Assembly (NCBI RefSeq): GCF_024763615.1
Contig: NC_077223.1
Span: 4,278,001 to 4,342,000 of the forward strand
DNA from: Phlebotomus papatasi
Lineage: Eukaryota; Arthropoda; Insecta; Diptera; Psychodidae
DNA length: 64,000 bases
Reading direction: 5' to 3'
Below the pieces are notes generated by a model that saw nothing but the letters and a program-made list of their open reading frames with translations, did no database searches and was not told the DNA's origin. Of this stretch, positions 21,230-32,652 are shown piece by piece (within the stretch, counting starts at the first letter, position 1; each line of letters begins with the position of its first letter). The position numbers were made by a program, and so were the translations under genes.

Positions 21230-23351
21230 CCAGCGAGCACCAAATGCTAAGCTTTTTCAAATCAGCTGAAAACATATATTTTTTCAGCTGAGCTCTGCTG
21301 ACCTCGAAGTTACACTAGCGATCGCAGTGGCAATTAGTCAAAGTTATTCTTTTTCCCCAATCGAGTGAGAGACTTTAATGCACTTGGTTTTTGTCTTTGC
21401 TGAGTTGAGTAGAAGCTAAGGTTAACCTTTTCCATTATTACAATTTTATGATTCTTACAATAACCACATTTGACATTAAAAAATAAAGCAAAAAATTTAA
21501 AATTCACAAAAATTTTAAAAAATCATATTTATAATATATTTTGAATAATATGTATTCTCCAACCTTTTCCGACCAATAAATTTAATTTTTTTTGTCTAAT
21601 TTTATCAAAAAATATTGTGAATTCATTTATAAAAAAAATATACTACACCTAAATTAAAATTGCATTGCCAAGAATTCTTGTCCGCTGTGATTTTAGAAAA
21701 TTAATAACCCAAGAAATTCTTGTGAATTCTCAAGATATTTTGATATTTAATGAATTCTAAATTCGAGAAATATTGAAAAAACTTCGGAACCTCATGGAAA
21801 TACCAAGAAGATCAAGAACATATAGAATTTAGAGCCTCTATAATTTTTATTTAATGGTATACACAGTCTACTCAAAATTATTTGAAATGATTTCCAACAA
21901 ATTAGTATATTTTCCTAACTTTAAAGGTATTTAAAAACTCTCTTCTAAAAAATATAAATGCATATCATTTTAATTTAAAAAATGAATCATAAAATTGAAT
22001 AAATTTTTCATTTAAAAAAATACGTACAGTATAGAAAAAAACGATAATTGTTGGTTTGTTATTTTACCACGATAATAAAAGTAGTTTTTTGCGTAAAAAT
22101 GCGCTTTAGAAAATTTATAATCGAAAATTTATAAATAGAAAAGTGCAGCATATACATTATGCATATGCATCGTGCACGGATCATACATTTATTTCACTTG
22201 TAAAATATAAAACATTTTATAACATAAAAAATATATATTTTCCGCATTTGCCGCAACAAAGAAAAACGCTTTTATGTAAATTTTTCAACTTAAATTGTGA
22301 TAAAACAATTATATTTTATTTTGTAGTATCCATAGAAATTTTTTTGTAGTATTTTTAAAAGGCATTATTGAACTCATTAACTCTTTCCGGACCGCAGCAT
22401 ATACTGTAAGCCAATTTCACTTTTTTTTTTAAATCAAAAATATCTTTGCTCAGAAATTAATTGAGGTCCTACAAAAAAATATTTTACATTTAGACATCCT
22501 TATAGTTTGTAATCATTCACAAGAATAGGATTTTTATCAGTTCTGAATAATTAAAAAAAAAAACATTGTTTTCCACAAAGTATTCATATACTTCTTTGTG
22601 TACTCAGAATCCCAAAAGAGGCGAAAGAGTTAAGTGGGGGAGTCTCAACTTTTAAATGGATTTTTTTAAATGCATCTGCAACTTTATTTACCATAAAAAA
22701 GTTAAAAAAGTAGAAAAATCCTGTTTCAAGATCAATTACAATAGTTGTGACCGACTGTGAGCATAATACATCAATGGCTGTTCCAGGAAAGATGCCAATA
22801 TTTAATTGCGAAAATTGAGGAAAATATGCTTTTTGCAAAAGAAAAAACATATTTTTCATAAATAATGAATAATTTTATAACCCCCGACTGAATATTTCCT
22901 CAGAAAAAAATAATTTTTTTTCTCGGGAAAATAATGACGCAATTCACTAAAAAATGCAACATTTTTGGTCGGGAGTATGTTTAATACACCTATTAGACCA
23001 TTCTCTATAGACAGCATACCACAGCACAATTCCTATAATAATATAAGTAACAAAAATCGTGATTATAATTTCCCCCAAGTTGATAAATAATGTCAGAGGA
23101 AATTCCAAGTCCATTTTGACATTTTGAGAGAAAAAGAAAAAAAAATGAAAGAGAAAATTTGCTGCTAAATGCTTCCTGGCGCCATCTACCGGCAGTATTT
23201 AGTTCTGCCATCATCCACTGCGAGCGCTAAACAGTGCCATTTTCATGTATTTGCTTAGCACTTTTTGTTCGAGAGCTGCTGATTGGCCAGCAGACCGATT
23301 CAGCAAAAAAATGCTGAAAATCCTATTTTATTCTGCTAACTGTGCTCGCTG
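21230..23351. mobile_element. 2.1-kb region bounded by CCCAGCGAGCAC inverted repeats
   Basis: A 12-bp perfect inverted repeat (CCCAGCGAGCAC / GTGCTCGCTGGG) brackets it. Subterminal TTTCAGCTGA and CAGCTGAT-type motifs occur near both ends. No target duplication and no transposase could be identified. The interior is largely AT-rich. Confidence 0.4.
22377..22632. mobile_element. TTAA-flanked MITE (CTCTTTC ends)
   Basis: TTAACTCTTTCCG at the left and CGAAAGAGTTAA at the right give TTAA target sites and CTCTTTC ends, consistent with a piggyBac-group MITE. The interior is AT-rich. Confidence 0.55.
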
Positions 23352-23468
23352 GGGTGTGTCAAGACATAAGACTTCAAATTTTTGGGCTTAGCCACAACTC
23401 GATCCTTTCAGACTATGACTTAAGTGCTAAGTCTTAGCCATAAGTCTCTAGTTAGTCTGAAGCCCGTA

Positions 23469-25254
23469 TCAGTCGGGGAAACAGTTCCAATTCAATTGAA
23501 TCCTATACGAGAGATCGTATTAGATTTGCTATTTACAGTAGACTCAAATTTGAACGACTGTTAAATTCAAAAATTAAAATGTGAATTTATTTTGAAACAG
23601 AATTCAATCTTGACAAAGGTTTTGTTATTTTTGAAAATATCATTTAAATTTGGGAAGTAAGAAATGTCATTCGTACCACCCATGTGTTCGAATTTGGAAG
23701 ACTCTGTACATCGAAAAATTAAAATTAATGCAAATTGTCTCATTGGTATTTTTAGCGCAACTTATCCCAAATTTGGTATAGTTCCCCTATCCTCAGCAAT
23801 ATTGTGCGAGTTCCTCTCTACCTATATGAAATCTTCTTATGATCTCTGCTTGAGGGCAAAGTCATCTTCCTTCAGCTACTTCATGATGCATTTGGTCCAT
23901 CTCTGGCACAGCATGCAGGAGAAATATTTTGCAAATATTTCATGGCAAATTGTGTATCCTCTTACTCTGTCGCACCGACTTGCTAAATCTGTCACTCATC
24001 CCCAACAATCATCTCAAGATGTACAATTTAGAGTGCATAAAAGCAGCATGTGTCTGACATAAAGTCCAAAATCCCAAGCCATTTCTTGCCAAAAAAACTG
24101 ACGCACATGGAAATTTAAACTGAAGTAGAATTTGCGACTTTTTGTCATTCGGTCTGACACAATGAATTCACCTCCAAGCAATACTAATTGATCAATTTGT
24201 TCGACACACAAGATAAACCCTTCTTTGAAGTGTTTTACGAGTGATTAAAGGGGTATTTTGCATTTTCCACCAAGTGGCGTAAAATTAGACTATAAGACAC
24301 CCTTTTCTGCAGTGAAATTTCCTCCATAAGCTTTGGAAGCACTACAACTTGCTCTTTTTGCATCTACTAATAACCAACTGCCTGGGGCAGAAAATGCGAT
24401 TTCAATGTGAACCTACAACCTTTGAGCATTTTACTTTAAAATCCTATCGATTTAATGAGGGAATCTCTACAAATTTTCACCCACTTCTTTTGAAATTCAA
24501 TTCTTTCTCTCTATGTTTTCTTTCAGGTTTGATTTAAGATAAAATTGCTCACGTAAGCAATTAACGATTAAATAGTTTCTTAGATTTTTTTCTAAATTCA
24601 ATAACCACTATCAGGATAATCATGCTTCAGTCAGTCTTAAAAGAGAACACTAATTTGAATCTGTTTTCTGAAATTGATCACTAGATGACGGGGCTAGAAA
24701 TAATTAAAATATGATTTATTCCTAAATTTGTTTTTGTTTTTTTAATTTTTATTTCCAAATGGACCAGTCTATATTGATTAATAAGATTTAATAGGAAAGG
24801 CCTTAACATTTTCTAATACTTGCAAATATTTGTAAAATTTTCCAATTCAATTTATAATGTAAGAAATATTAAGTATCAAGAATGTATTCATGAAAGAAAG
24901 TATTTCAAGAAAGCAAACATGATCATCTGTTAAAAGATGAAAAGCCTATCCAAGACAGTGCTAAGGAATAGGATAAAATGTCAAATTTATTAAGCGGTAA
25001 GTCAAATCGAGACAGTAAACGTAAATTAATAAAAAAAGTGAGTAATAAGACAGTTATTAATAAAAAGTGGTAATTAAAAAAAGTGAATGAAAAGTGATAA
25101 ACGGAAAATTTTAAACGTATGAATAAAATGCCTATATGGACCCGAGTGAGCCCGACAGCCCCTATACGTATAATAGAAGAAGAAGAAGAAATCGAATTGA
25201 GTTCCCATTTCACAATTGCGTAATGCCAGATTTAGATTAATTAAAATAAAGTTA
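23469..25254. other. Unique stretch; longest frame of the window is unsupported
   Basis: A 132-codon frame (23664-24062 +) is the longest in the window. It has no recognisable domain, no codon bias that I can see and no splice context, and both strands are open in places. I therefore do not call a gene. No repeats with paired ends were found apart from a partial CAGTAGACTC match at 23535. Confidence 0.4.
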
Positions 25255-25256
25255 TA

Positions 25257-25451
25257 GGGGGAGGTGGGGCTATTTTGAGCTATGGGGCTTCTAAAGAAAG
25301 CAGAGCCTTACAACGTTCTTATTTAGTTCAATAATATGAATTTGTCTAGTTAAATTACATTAATTTAAAGCCTAGTTTATTTTATAAAAATGCGAAAAAA
25401 TCGAATATCAATGTAGCCCCACAGATCAAAGTAGCCCCACCTCCCGCCCGC
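25257..25451. mobile_element. GGGGGAGGTGGGGCTA TA element
   Basis: TA flanks both ends (25255-25256 and 25452-25453). The left end GGGGGAGGTGGGGCTATTTT is mirrored at the right, where the TGGGGCTAC phrase is present twice. It is related to 46237-46395, which shares TTTGAGCTATGGGGCT. Confidence 0.8.
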
Positions 25452-25640
25452 TACTTACTTCGTGTCAAATCAATCGGTGACAGATCGATGCAATATTTCG
25501 ATATCGAATTTTTGATTGGTTTGACAAACTGTTGACGCTTCCAATTATATTTTTAATGACTCATACATATATTATTGGGTCAAGTAAAATGTTCTGAGGC
25601 CTTTTCGCAAGATATCTTTAGTGAGCAATATCTCACTATA

Positions 25641-25942
25641 CAGTAGACTTTCGCTTATTCGTGAGAGCGGGACCGAAATTTCACATGGATGAAGAGATTG
25701 ATATTTATCAATTCTTTTGAAATCCAACGATTTTTTTGTTTACTGAATAAATTTGTGGGATGAATCCTCACCTGACCGATGCGACAATCTCCCTGAGTAT
25801 GCATACATTCCTAAAAAGTCATAATGAGAAAGAATCTCCAAAACGTGAAAAATTTCTCAACATAATTTTGAAAATTCAACTGTCTCACGGATTATTTTAT
25901 GTCACCCAAACGAAGAGTCCACGGATAAGCGAGAGGCTACTG
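25641..25942. mobile_element. Pogo-type MITE in the mariner 5' region
   Basis: The ends are CAGTAGACTTTCGCTTATTC and the complement of GGATAAGCGAGAGGCTACTG. TA occurs at 25639-25640 and 25943-25944. It belongs to the same end family as 20262-20494. Confidence 0.82.
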
Positions 25943-26332
25943 TATATAAATCACATCGGGCCATACTAATCGGTATTATCAAGGTGGCAACACTCTTCAA
26001 ATAAAGTACTTTGACACTTTAGTCTTAGTGTTCAATGAATCCAGTTTTATGTTATAACTTTCGAAAATGAAGATAAAAGAAAAGAAAATTCGATATGTTC
26101 TTCGTATTACTACGACAATAGCTACGACTAATAAGCAAAGCAAGCGGCCAAAAATTTGTTCTGTTTATGGACCCAATACAGCATCTGATGCAACAGCAAA
26201 GCAGTAGCTCAAGCGATTCCGTTCTGAGAAAATGCACGTCAAAGTTTAGGCACGCTCTGGTAGGTTAATTGTTGAAAATGTCGATAAGATCGTGGAAATT
26301 GTCGAGTTAGACCAGTACCCGAGCATTTGTTC

Positions 26333-26460
26333 CAGAGGTATGCAAGAACCGTTTGAAACCGATTAAACGTCAAAATAAGTTTGTTCAGGTAGCGTTTTGA
26401 CCATTAACGTACAAGTTTCATTTAACGTTTGTTGGGTTTCAAACGGTTATTGTACACCTC
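26333..26460. mobile_element. 128-bp MITE in the mariner coding region
   Basis: AGAGGTATGCAAGAACCGTTT at the left is mirrored by AAACGGTTATTGTACACCTCT at the right. It separates mariner codons for SICS and IYSIATEL. The exact border is uncertain by a few bases. Confidence 0.75.
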
Positions 26461-26525
26461 TGATTTATTCTATTGCCACAGAACTAATATTAGCTAGAAA
26501 ACTGTTTGAAACCACTTACGTAATA

Positions 26526-26721
26526 CTGGTTTCAGACCAAAGGCTTAGCTAAGGCTTATGGCTCTAATTTCTTATCAATCACAATTTTATGAAAAAAATA
26601 ACTTATGATTGGATTATTAAAGATAAATGACATATTCGGCTCTCAAAAAGCAATAAAATTGCTAGCTATTTAGGATTTTGAGCCCTTTGGGAACTGGGCT
26701 AAACCTCTAGTCTGAAGCCCG
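26526..26721. mobile_element. 196-bp GGCTTCAGAC-family TA element in mariner
   Basis: TA occurs at 26524-26525 and 26722-26723. The ends are CTGGTTTCAGACCAAAGGCT and the complement of CTCTAGTCTGAAGCCCG. A relative lies at 51665-51867, and the 20734-23466 ends are similar. It lies upstream of the KKLDIWVPHEL codons. Confidence 0.8.
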
Positions 26722-26960
26722 TATAACGCTGATCCCACGAAGAAACTAGATATATGGGTGCCACACGAATTGCCGCAAAAGATTCTTTTGGACTGAATTG
26801 ATTTCTGCGATTCTTTGATAAAACACATCGAAGTTGACCGATTTTTGAAACGGATTTTGATTGGCGATGAAAAGTAGGACGAGAACAATAGTCAAACGTG
26901 ATGAGCCGGCTCAAACGATCACCAATGCCAAATAACCAGCCGAAAAGGTTTTTCTATGTC

Positions 26961-27096
26961 GTCAGTTGGATCAGCAATTGTCGTAACTTCCTCATCACCT
27001 CATCAGCACTTCTTAACACAATGTGGAAATGCACATACCATACGAAAACTGCTGATGAGGTGATGAGGAAATTACGACAATTCTGATCCAACTGAC
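26961..27096. mobile_element. 136-bp hairpin MITE in mariner
   Basis: Near-perfect arms of about 47 bp begin GTCAGTTGGATCAGCAATTG and include CTCATCACCTCATCAGCA. The loop is about 40 bp. It breaks the transposase between the FLC and WWDWQG codons. Half of a related hairpin is at 30068-30165. Confidence 0.85.
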
Positions 27097-27274
27097 GTTG
27101 TATTTGGTGGGATTGGCAGGGAATCATCCACTATGATTTGCCGCCCAATGATCAAACGCTCAATTCGGATTTCTATTATTAACAACTGACCAGATCGAAG
27201 CACTCGATCGACCAGAAGGCATCTAGAAATGGCTAATAGGAAGACTGTCTTGTTCTATCAAAACAACTCAAGAA

Positions 27275-27500
27275 GGGGAATTCTGTAATAGTATGACAAT
27301 GTCATATGACAAATTTAAAAATTTTTATGTGGTTAATTCGGAAGAAATAATTGAAAATCAGATTTACTTCACTTACTAAAAGCTTCATAGCGCTCCTTGC
27401 AATGGCTATTCGATGGTCATTGGCCTTCAATATTGTTCTATTCCCAAATTTATCACGAAAATTTGTCATATAATATTGTCATGTCGTTACAGAATTCCCC
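27275..27500. mobile_element. 226-bp GGGGAATTCTGTAA element in mariner
   Basis: GGGGAATTCTGTAATAGTAT at the left pairs with the complement of ATGTCGTTACAGAATTCCCC at the right. The pairing continues through TGACAA..GTCATATGACAAATTT. Flanks are AA and TA. It separates the YQNNSR and REFEREVL codons of the transposase. Confidence 0.85.
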
Positions 27501-27782
27501 TACAGAACATACAAATTATCAGAGAGTTTGAACGGGAGGTTCTATCGCACTCGCCGTATAGTCCAGACCTGGCACCAAACGATTATCACCTTTTCAAACA
27601 TTTGAAAAATTTTCTTCGTGGTACAAACCTATCCTCAAAAGTGACTTCTAAAAATGAGCTAGTCAAGTTTTTATCAGTAGAAATGATCACTTCTTCAATC
27701 GTGAAAGTATGAGATTACCATCAAACTGAACGAAAGTTATCGATCAAACTCATATTTCATTTAATTCAGATAATCCCAACTA

Positions 27783-28015
27783 AGGTAAAGTACCCTCTAG
27801 TCGGCCGGTTCCTCAACCCGGCCAGTTGAATTATTTAACCAATTTTTTAATGTTTTATAGTCAATTTCTATGAAATTTTCACTGATTTACGTTATAATAT
27901 AATACACCTTATAATGCTAAATCGGTAAAACCATATTATAAGAAATCTAAGTAAATTGAATAAATAGTCGCACTGGCCGAGTTGAGAAACCGGCCGACTA
28001 CAGGGTACTTTACCT
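27783..28015. mobile_element. 233-bp AGGTAAAGTACCC TA element in the mariner 3' region
   Basis: TA occurs at 27781-27782 and 28016-28017. Arms of about 43 bp begin AGGTAAAGTACCCTCTAGTC and contain two CGGCC phrases (TCGGCCGGTT and CCGGCCAGTT). The right arm mirrors them. Confidence 0.92.
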
Positions 28016-28070
28016 TATGTTAATTTCAAAATAAAGCTTAAACGGCCTCAGAACTTTTTGTTTGACCTAA

Positions 28071-29254
28071 TTAAATCTGTAGATTTCGCTATAAATCCAG
28101 CATACGTTTTCTGATTCTGATTCCTAAAAATCCTAAGCTTATCAACTTTAAGCTTAAATCAAACTGCAAGCTTGTATATTGCATTGATTAAACGTTAGGT
28201 GGCGCTGTGATCGAACGATTGCTTGCTTAGCGTAAATGTTTCAAATTTAAATTTCGGTTAAGTTATCCGGGAACTCTTTTAGTTAAATATAAGACCTATC
28301 TTACTCTGTTTTTCAATCTCTATATACGATTAATAAATTCTTTATTTAGCGTCCAAAATCCGCTTATTTGAGAATTTTTTCATTTATGTTAGACCGATTA
28401 TGTTTGACTGCTTCCTTGGTCAAAATTTTGCCGTAAAGTGCTATGGGAAACCACTAGATTAGATTGTAGAAAAATTATGTTTCTCTATTTATTTTTCATT
28501 TAACATTTTTGTTATTCCACATTTTTCACCCTTGAAGGTTTGCGTGTTGGTGTTCTGGGTTCTTTCCTTCTGCGAAAAATCGTCCGAATGGCTGATGGAG
28601 GAAAAGTGGCTCTAGGTGAATTGGGGGTGTAATGTTGAGAAGAGATGGATCTTTCAGGGAGGGCGGGAAAGAAAAATATAGTAAAAAGAAAATCATTGAG
28701 GCATCCCAACTCCCAAGCAATCTTCCCCATCAAAGAAAAACAACAGAGAGCGTTAGTATGTTTTCATGTGCGAGAGGATAAAAAAAAACACCATGAAAAT
28801 ATCGAGCGGACAAACGACTAAAATAACAATTTTATGTTTTGACTGTAAGCTTTTTTTTCAGTTTTCCTGTTATTTTTCAATTTCCCGCGGTACATTCTCT
28901 ATCCGTTTCCACAACCCCGGTACAGTCACCCAATTTTCCCCATCCTGAGGCATTTTACAGCGTCAGAAAAATATATTCGTTGTCAGATAAAATGAACTAA
29001 AAAGTGATTTTTCCATTTTCCCATAGAAATGCAGTTAAACCTGCTTAATTGAAAATATTGCAAATTATTTTTTAATTTGGAAATGAAAAATATTATTGTA
29101 AATCGTTACATAGCGAGGTTATCGACTCTTTCTTGATTAACCTTAACCAAGAAATGTTCTTAATAATGTAATGTTAACTGGAATGAAATAATTAAACGTT
29201 AGTCCTTCACTTAAAATGTATTTTGCAAAATTGTTCGTAAATGTTGGTGAATTT
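28071..29254. other. Unique noncoding stretch
   Basis: Nothing recognisable beyond a GC-richer patch at 28520-28660. Short overlapping frames on the minus strand there are unsupported. Confidence 0.4.
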
Positions 29255-29632
29255 CCACTGAGGACTTACGAAATGATCTCGTAAATATATAACCTATTTA
29301 GGTACTAAAGAATTCGCAAAAGTTTGTATACTTTTCTCAAACATTGCTTGTAAAATGATCATTTGACGAGCATTTTCTTAGTTTGTTTACAAACATTTGT
29401 TTGTACATTTTTGTTTGCCTTGAAAATATTTACGAACAAATGACAAAATTTTACGAACATTTTTCTGTGTGGTTCATGAATTTGTGAACATTTACGAAAA
29501 ATATATTAGGAAAGAAGCGATAAATACTCGTCAAGTGATCATGTTATGGACAATGTTTGTGAAAAAGTACAAACTTTTACGAACTTTTTAGTCGCTTATA
29601 GAATTAACGAGCATTTCGTAAGTCTTCGGTAA
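29255..29632. mobile_element. Inverted-repeat element with TTACGAAC phrases
   Basis: GAGGACTTACGAAATGATCTCG at the left pairs with ACGAGCATTTCGTAAGTCTTCG at the right. TTTACGAAC or its near variants occur at least five times inside. No target duplication was identified. Noncoding. Confidence 0.6.
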
Positions 29633-29769
29633 TAATCACAAGAATCAACAATTCCTCTATCTTGTAATTTTGTTCAAATTTTTTGCACAAATATTTTTTC
29701 AATAATAAGTAGAATAAAATGATTTTAAAAAATATCTTTGTCATTTAGCATCAATCGGAGAGATTCCTA

Positions 29770-29958
29770 GGGTAAAGTATGTAAAATCGGACACTTAAGA
29801 AATAGCTTAACTTTGGTTTGTCCGACTTTAAGCTCTATCCGACTTTTAGTAAATTATAAATGTATTAAAAGCCTACAACAGGAATTCTTATATTTTTCCT
29901 CATGTTGCATTAGTTGAAAGCAGTTGCTATGGATTGACCCGTCATACCTTACCCTCCC
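29770..29958. mobile_element. GGGTAAAGTATG TA element
   Basis: TA occurs at 29768-29769 and 29959-29960. GGGTAAAGTATG at the left is matched by CATACCTTACCC at the right, shifted by four bases. The phrase TCCGACTTT repeats inside, resembling the phrases at 1-360. Confidence 0.5.
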
Positions 29959-30067
29959 TATCACCAAAATCGTAACATTATATTAAATAAGTCAAAATTA
30001 ATTCCTTTTCATAATATTTTATTAGAAAGTTATTAGAAAAGGAAAGAATTTAAAATTGCTTTTATGA

Positions 30068-30165
30068 ATTACGTCGCTTGGGTCAGCAATTGTCGTAATT
30101 TTCTTATTACCTATGTCAGCAATTCCTGTACAATGTAGAAATTCACAAACTATACAAGAATTACA
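30068..30165. mobile_element. Half copy of the hairpin MITE
   Basis: TCAGCAATTGTCGTAATTTT, then ATTACCTATGTCAGCAATTC and an ACAATGTAGAAATTCACA loop, match one arm and the loop of 26961-27096. The second arm is absent; it would run into the CACTGAG element at 30179. Confidence 0.6.
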
Positions 30166-30178
30166 GAGTACTACTCTA

Positions 30179-30442
30179 CACTGAGAAAAAAAAGAGGGTG
30201 CGATTAACATTTTTTCCTCATAACATTAACACTTTTTAGGTGTAAAAATATATCAACATTTTTTAATGTTAATTTTACACCTCTTTAAGGGTAAAATGGG
30301 TAAAATTAACATGAAAAAAGGATAACTTTAACCCCTAATACACCTAAAAAGGGTATTATTTACACCGATTTCGGATCAATACTGCAGGGTGAAATTAACA
30401 TTTCCGGAATGTTATTTTAACTTTTTCGGATTTCTCTCAGTG
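30179..30442 (+). mobile_element. CACTGAG MITE, copy 2
   Basis: TA occurs at 30177-30178 and 30443-30444. It starts CACTGAGAAAAAAAAGAGGG and ends TTTCTCTCAGTG. It contains a short internal duplication of GGTAAAA (around 30290-30306), making it slightly longer than its siblings. Confidence 0.9.
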
Positions 30443-30529
30443 TAGTAATAGTAAGAACTAGGCTTAAAAAATCCCAAACCTTTAGATTAGATTTACTGAG
30501 TTTTACGATTAAGTAAAAAAAAAGGACTA

Positions 30530-31087
30530 TAGTAAGGTGGGGTAACTGAATCATTTTCCAAAGAGTGCTACTTAAACGCTTGCTTTTGGACTGATGAAAT
30601 TCTTTTTTACTTCTTCTAAATCCATAGAATTATTCACTGTTTCATTCAGAAACATAATATAAAAAAAATTATCAAAAATATTAAAGAAAATTTATAAAAT
30701 ACTGACAATACTGAAATAAGTTAGTATGCTCTAACTGGGTCGCCTTTTCGCTAATTCACTTTTAATTAAACCTTTGGGTTTAAAATACTTTTTTCACAAG
30801 GAAAAAAAAAACAATAAATGTTTTCAATCAACCAACTGTCATTAGCGAAAATATCACTGCTAGAAAATTTTTAGTGAAGAACCCAGCTGGCACAAGATTG
30901 AAATGAGTCGATTACACTCACTTATTTAATGGATAAAAATATTATTTTTGCTTTTACTCAAACTTGAATAGTTATATTATGTTACTGTAGTGACTATATC
31001 ACGGAAATAAAAATAAAAATATTATTTTAAGTGGATTAGTCATAAACGATCCAGATAGCGAAGCGCCTGTATTAGCACACTTGACTG
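30530..31087. mobile_element. 558-bp pogo-like derivative without the Helitron-like insert
   Basis: It is collinear with the two outer parts of 2593-5315. The left end is TAGTAAGGTGGGGTAAC, and the right end complements to CAGTCAAGTGTGCTAATACA. TA occurs at 30528-30529 and 31088-31089. The reading TATAAAATACTGACAATACTG (30683-30703) is the unoccupied counterpart of the Helitron-like insertion. No transposase fragment remains; an unrelated AT-rich middle takes its place. Confidence 0.75.
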
Positions 31088-31114
31088 TACTTAGGTGACT
31101 GCAACTTCCCCTTA

Positions 31115-31588
31115 AGGGGTTACGTGGGTCAAGAAAACTGAAAAATATACTATATTTTTGCTAATTTTTTCGACATAAGAAAATTTTGTTTTGAGTTCTT
31201 AAGCACATAAAATCATTAAAATTCAGCCATTGGGACGGAACCTGATTTTCGAAGACTTATTTTGAAAAAATATGCTTTTCCATGGACAAGATTTCTCAGA
31301 GTGTATTCATCAGAAATTAAAAAAAAAGCTAAAAAAAAATTATAGCTGATGAGGTAAACTCGTAGTAGTCCTTAATTAAGACCTTCCATTCAAATCTTAG
31401 CATTAAGGCCTACCCAAACCTGAGTGTTAAATAAAATTTTAGCGCTAGAGCCCCTTACCCTGTGTCAGACAGAATGTTATACTTTTATATAGTTAAGAGT
31501 TTGAATTAAATTTTTATTTATTATGTTGAAAAAATATGTCAATGAAATATGCCGTTTTTTCTTAGAATGCGCAACCCACGTTACCACT
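31115..31588. mobile_element. 474-bp AGGGGTTACGTGGG TA element
   Basis: TA occurs at 31113-31114 and 31589-31590. AGGGGTTACGTGGGTCAAGA at the left is mirrored by CAACCCACGTTACCACT at the right. It shares the AGGGGTTA start with 6561-6928. Confidence 0.8.
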
Positions 31589-31590
31589 TA

Positions 31591-32400
31591 AGGGATACTA
31601 ACCTCCTCAAGTCCTGAAGACTCTCCGTAAGGTCACTCCAGAAACGTACATAGATTTCTGTGGAAAAGTCCGTCCTATTAGAGGCTTCTTGCGAGTTTTT
31701 CGTAAAAGGAAAAACAAATTTTATTATTTTATTCATCGTAAATTTCGTATGAAAGTTTTTCGTTTTCGAGTTTTTCTCTCACTTCTGTGGCTTAGAACAA
31801 AAGAGAGCGTTGAAAATAATAAAACAAGATTTAAAATTTTTATCTGTATTCAATTTTATTGACAACATCTAAATTGAGATTTATTTGAAAATGTACTTGT
31901 TTACATTACTGATAAATATATTATTAAATCGTGACTTTTTTTAAATTAGCTATGTAATGTTTTCTATACCCTATAAGAAATTCCTAGTAATATTTCACAT
32001 TACTTAAGAAATTTTGAAAGTTTTTTGTATTCTCCTACAGAAACATAAACATGTTGCTTCAATATGCCTCGTAATATCAAAAACTTCTTACGCATTTATT
32101 TAGAGAGAATAAATCACTGATAAATGTGTAGTTGATTAGAAAGTACTTTCCTTATTTGTGATGTCAAATTATTTCAATGCAAATAATTCACTGTTTAATA
32201 TTTGAAAATTGATATTTACCGACCATTTTTACTAACCTACTGCCAAATTTGCAGCAGTTTTTTATATAATAATCTAACATTTTTATTCAGTGAAACATAA
32301 TAGAGCTTTCTAATAAACAATTGTGTCTGTATACATAACCATCTATAGAATTCTTTCTTTCTTTTGAAATGTTTATAACATCTTTTTATTTGTGTACTAA
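31591..32400. other. Unique AT-rich stretch
   Basis: I see no paired repeats or supported frames. Confidence 0.4.
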
Positions 32401-32652
32401 CATTGAGAAAAAACGGGTGTGCGATTAACTTTTTTTCCTCATAACTTTAACAATTTTAAGGTGTAAAAATATATCAACATTTTTTAAGGTTAATTTTACA
32501 CCTTTTTAAGGGTAAAATTAACATGAAAAAGTGTAACTTTAACACCTAATACACCTAAAAAGCATTATATTTACACTGATTTCGGATCAATACTGCAGGG
32601 TAAAATTAGCTTTCCGGAATGTTATTTTAACTTTTTCGGATTTCTCTCGGTG
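32401..32652 (+). mobile_element. CACTGAG MITE, copy 3 (degenerate)
   Basis: The ends have mutated to CATTGAG and CTCGGTG. The body (GTGCGATTAACTTTTTTTCC through TTTCGGATCAATACTGCAGG) is unmistakable. Flanks are AA and GA, so the TA duplication has been lost. It looks like an older insertion than copies 2, 4, 5 and 6. Confidence 0.85.

Larger units (their letters stand above)
20734..23466. mobile_element. Probable 2.7-kb composite with GGCTTCAGAC-family ends
   Basis: TA precedes 20734 and follows 23466. The left end GGCCGGCTTTAGACCTGAG pairs imperfectly with the right end, whose complement is CGGGCTTCAGACTAACTAG. The same end family bounds 26526-26721 and 51665-51867. The interior holds a related AGAGACGGCTTAG segment (21085-21228), a CCCAGCGAGCAC inverted repeat (21230-23351) and a TTAA element (22377-22632). 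It may be one element with insertions or two unrelated ends. Confidence 0.4.
26067..27765 (+). pseudogene. Mariner transposase pseudogene
   Basis: In order: KKIRYVLR, then ICSVYGPNTASDATAK, RFRSEKMHVK, VENVDKIVEIVELDQ (N-terminal helix-turn-helix region, to 26332); IYSIATELILARKLFET (26463-26515); KLDIWVPHELPQK, FLKRILIGDEK (first catalytic Asp at 26866-26868); WWDWQGIIHYDL, NQT-like NDQTLNSDFYY; KTVLFYQNNSR; and HSPYSPDLAPNDYHLFKHL with the third Asp at 27581-27583. The conserved GDEKW Trp is a stop (26875-26877), and the second catalytic Asp (HDN in the family) reads QNN. Multiple stops plus five insertions within the frame show it is long dead. Confidence 0.92.
25575..28070 (+). mobile_element. 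Mariner element, dead, carrying six nested insertions
   Basis: Imperfect terminal repeats, TTGGGTCAAGTAAAATGTTC and the complement of GAACTTTTTGTTTGACCTAA, continue into GAGGCC on both sides. TA lies outside each end. The interior encodes a decayed mariner transposase (26067-27765). Removing six inserts (25641-25942, 26333-26460, 26526-26721, 26961-27096, 27275-27500, 27783-28015) leaves about 1.27 kb, the usual mariner size. Confidence 0.88.

Noticed and set aside
23664..24062. 132-codon open frame, longest in the window
   Set aside because: No recognisable domain, no splice or promoter context, and frames of this size are expected by chance over 64 kb of both strands.
26067..27765. Mariner transposase as an intact gene
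   Set aside because: A stop replaces the conserved Trp after GDEK, the second catalytic Asp is lost and five inserts break the frame.
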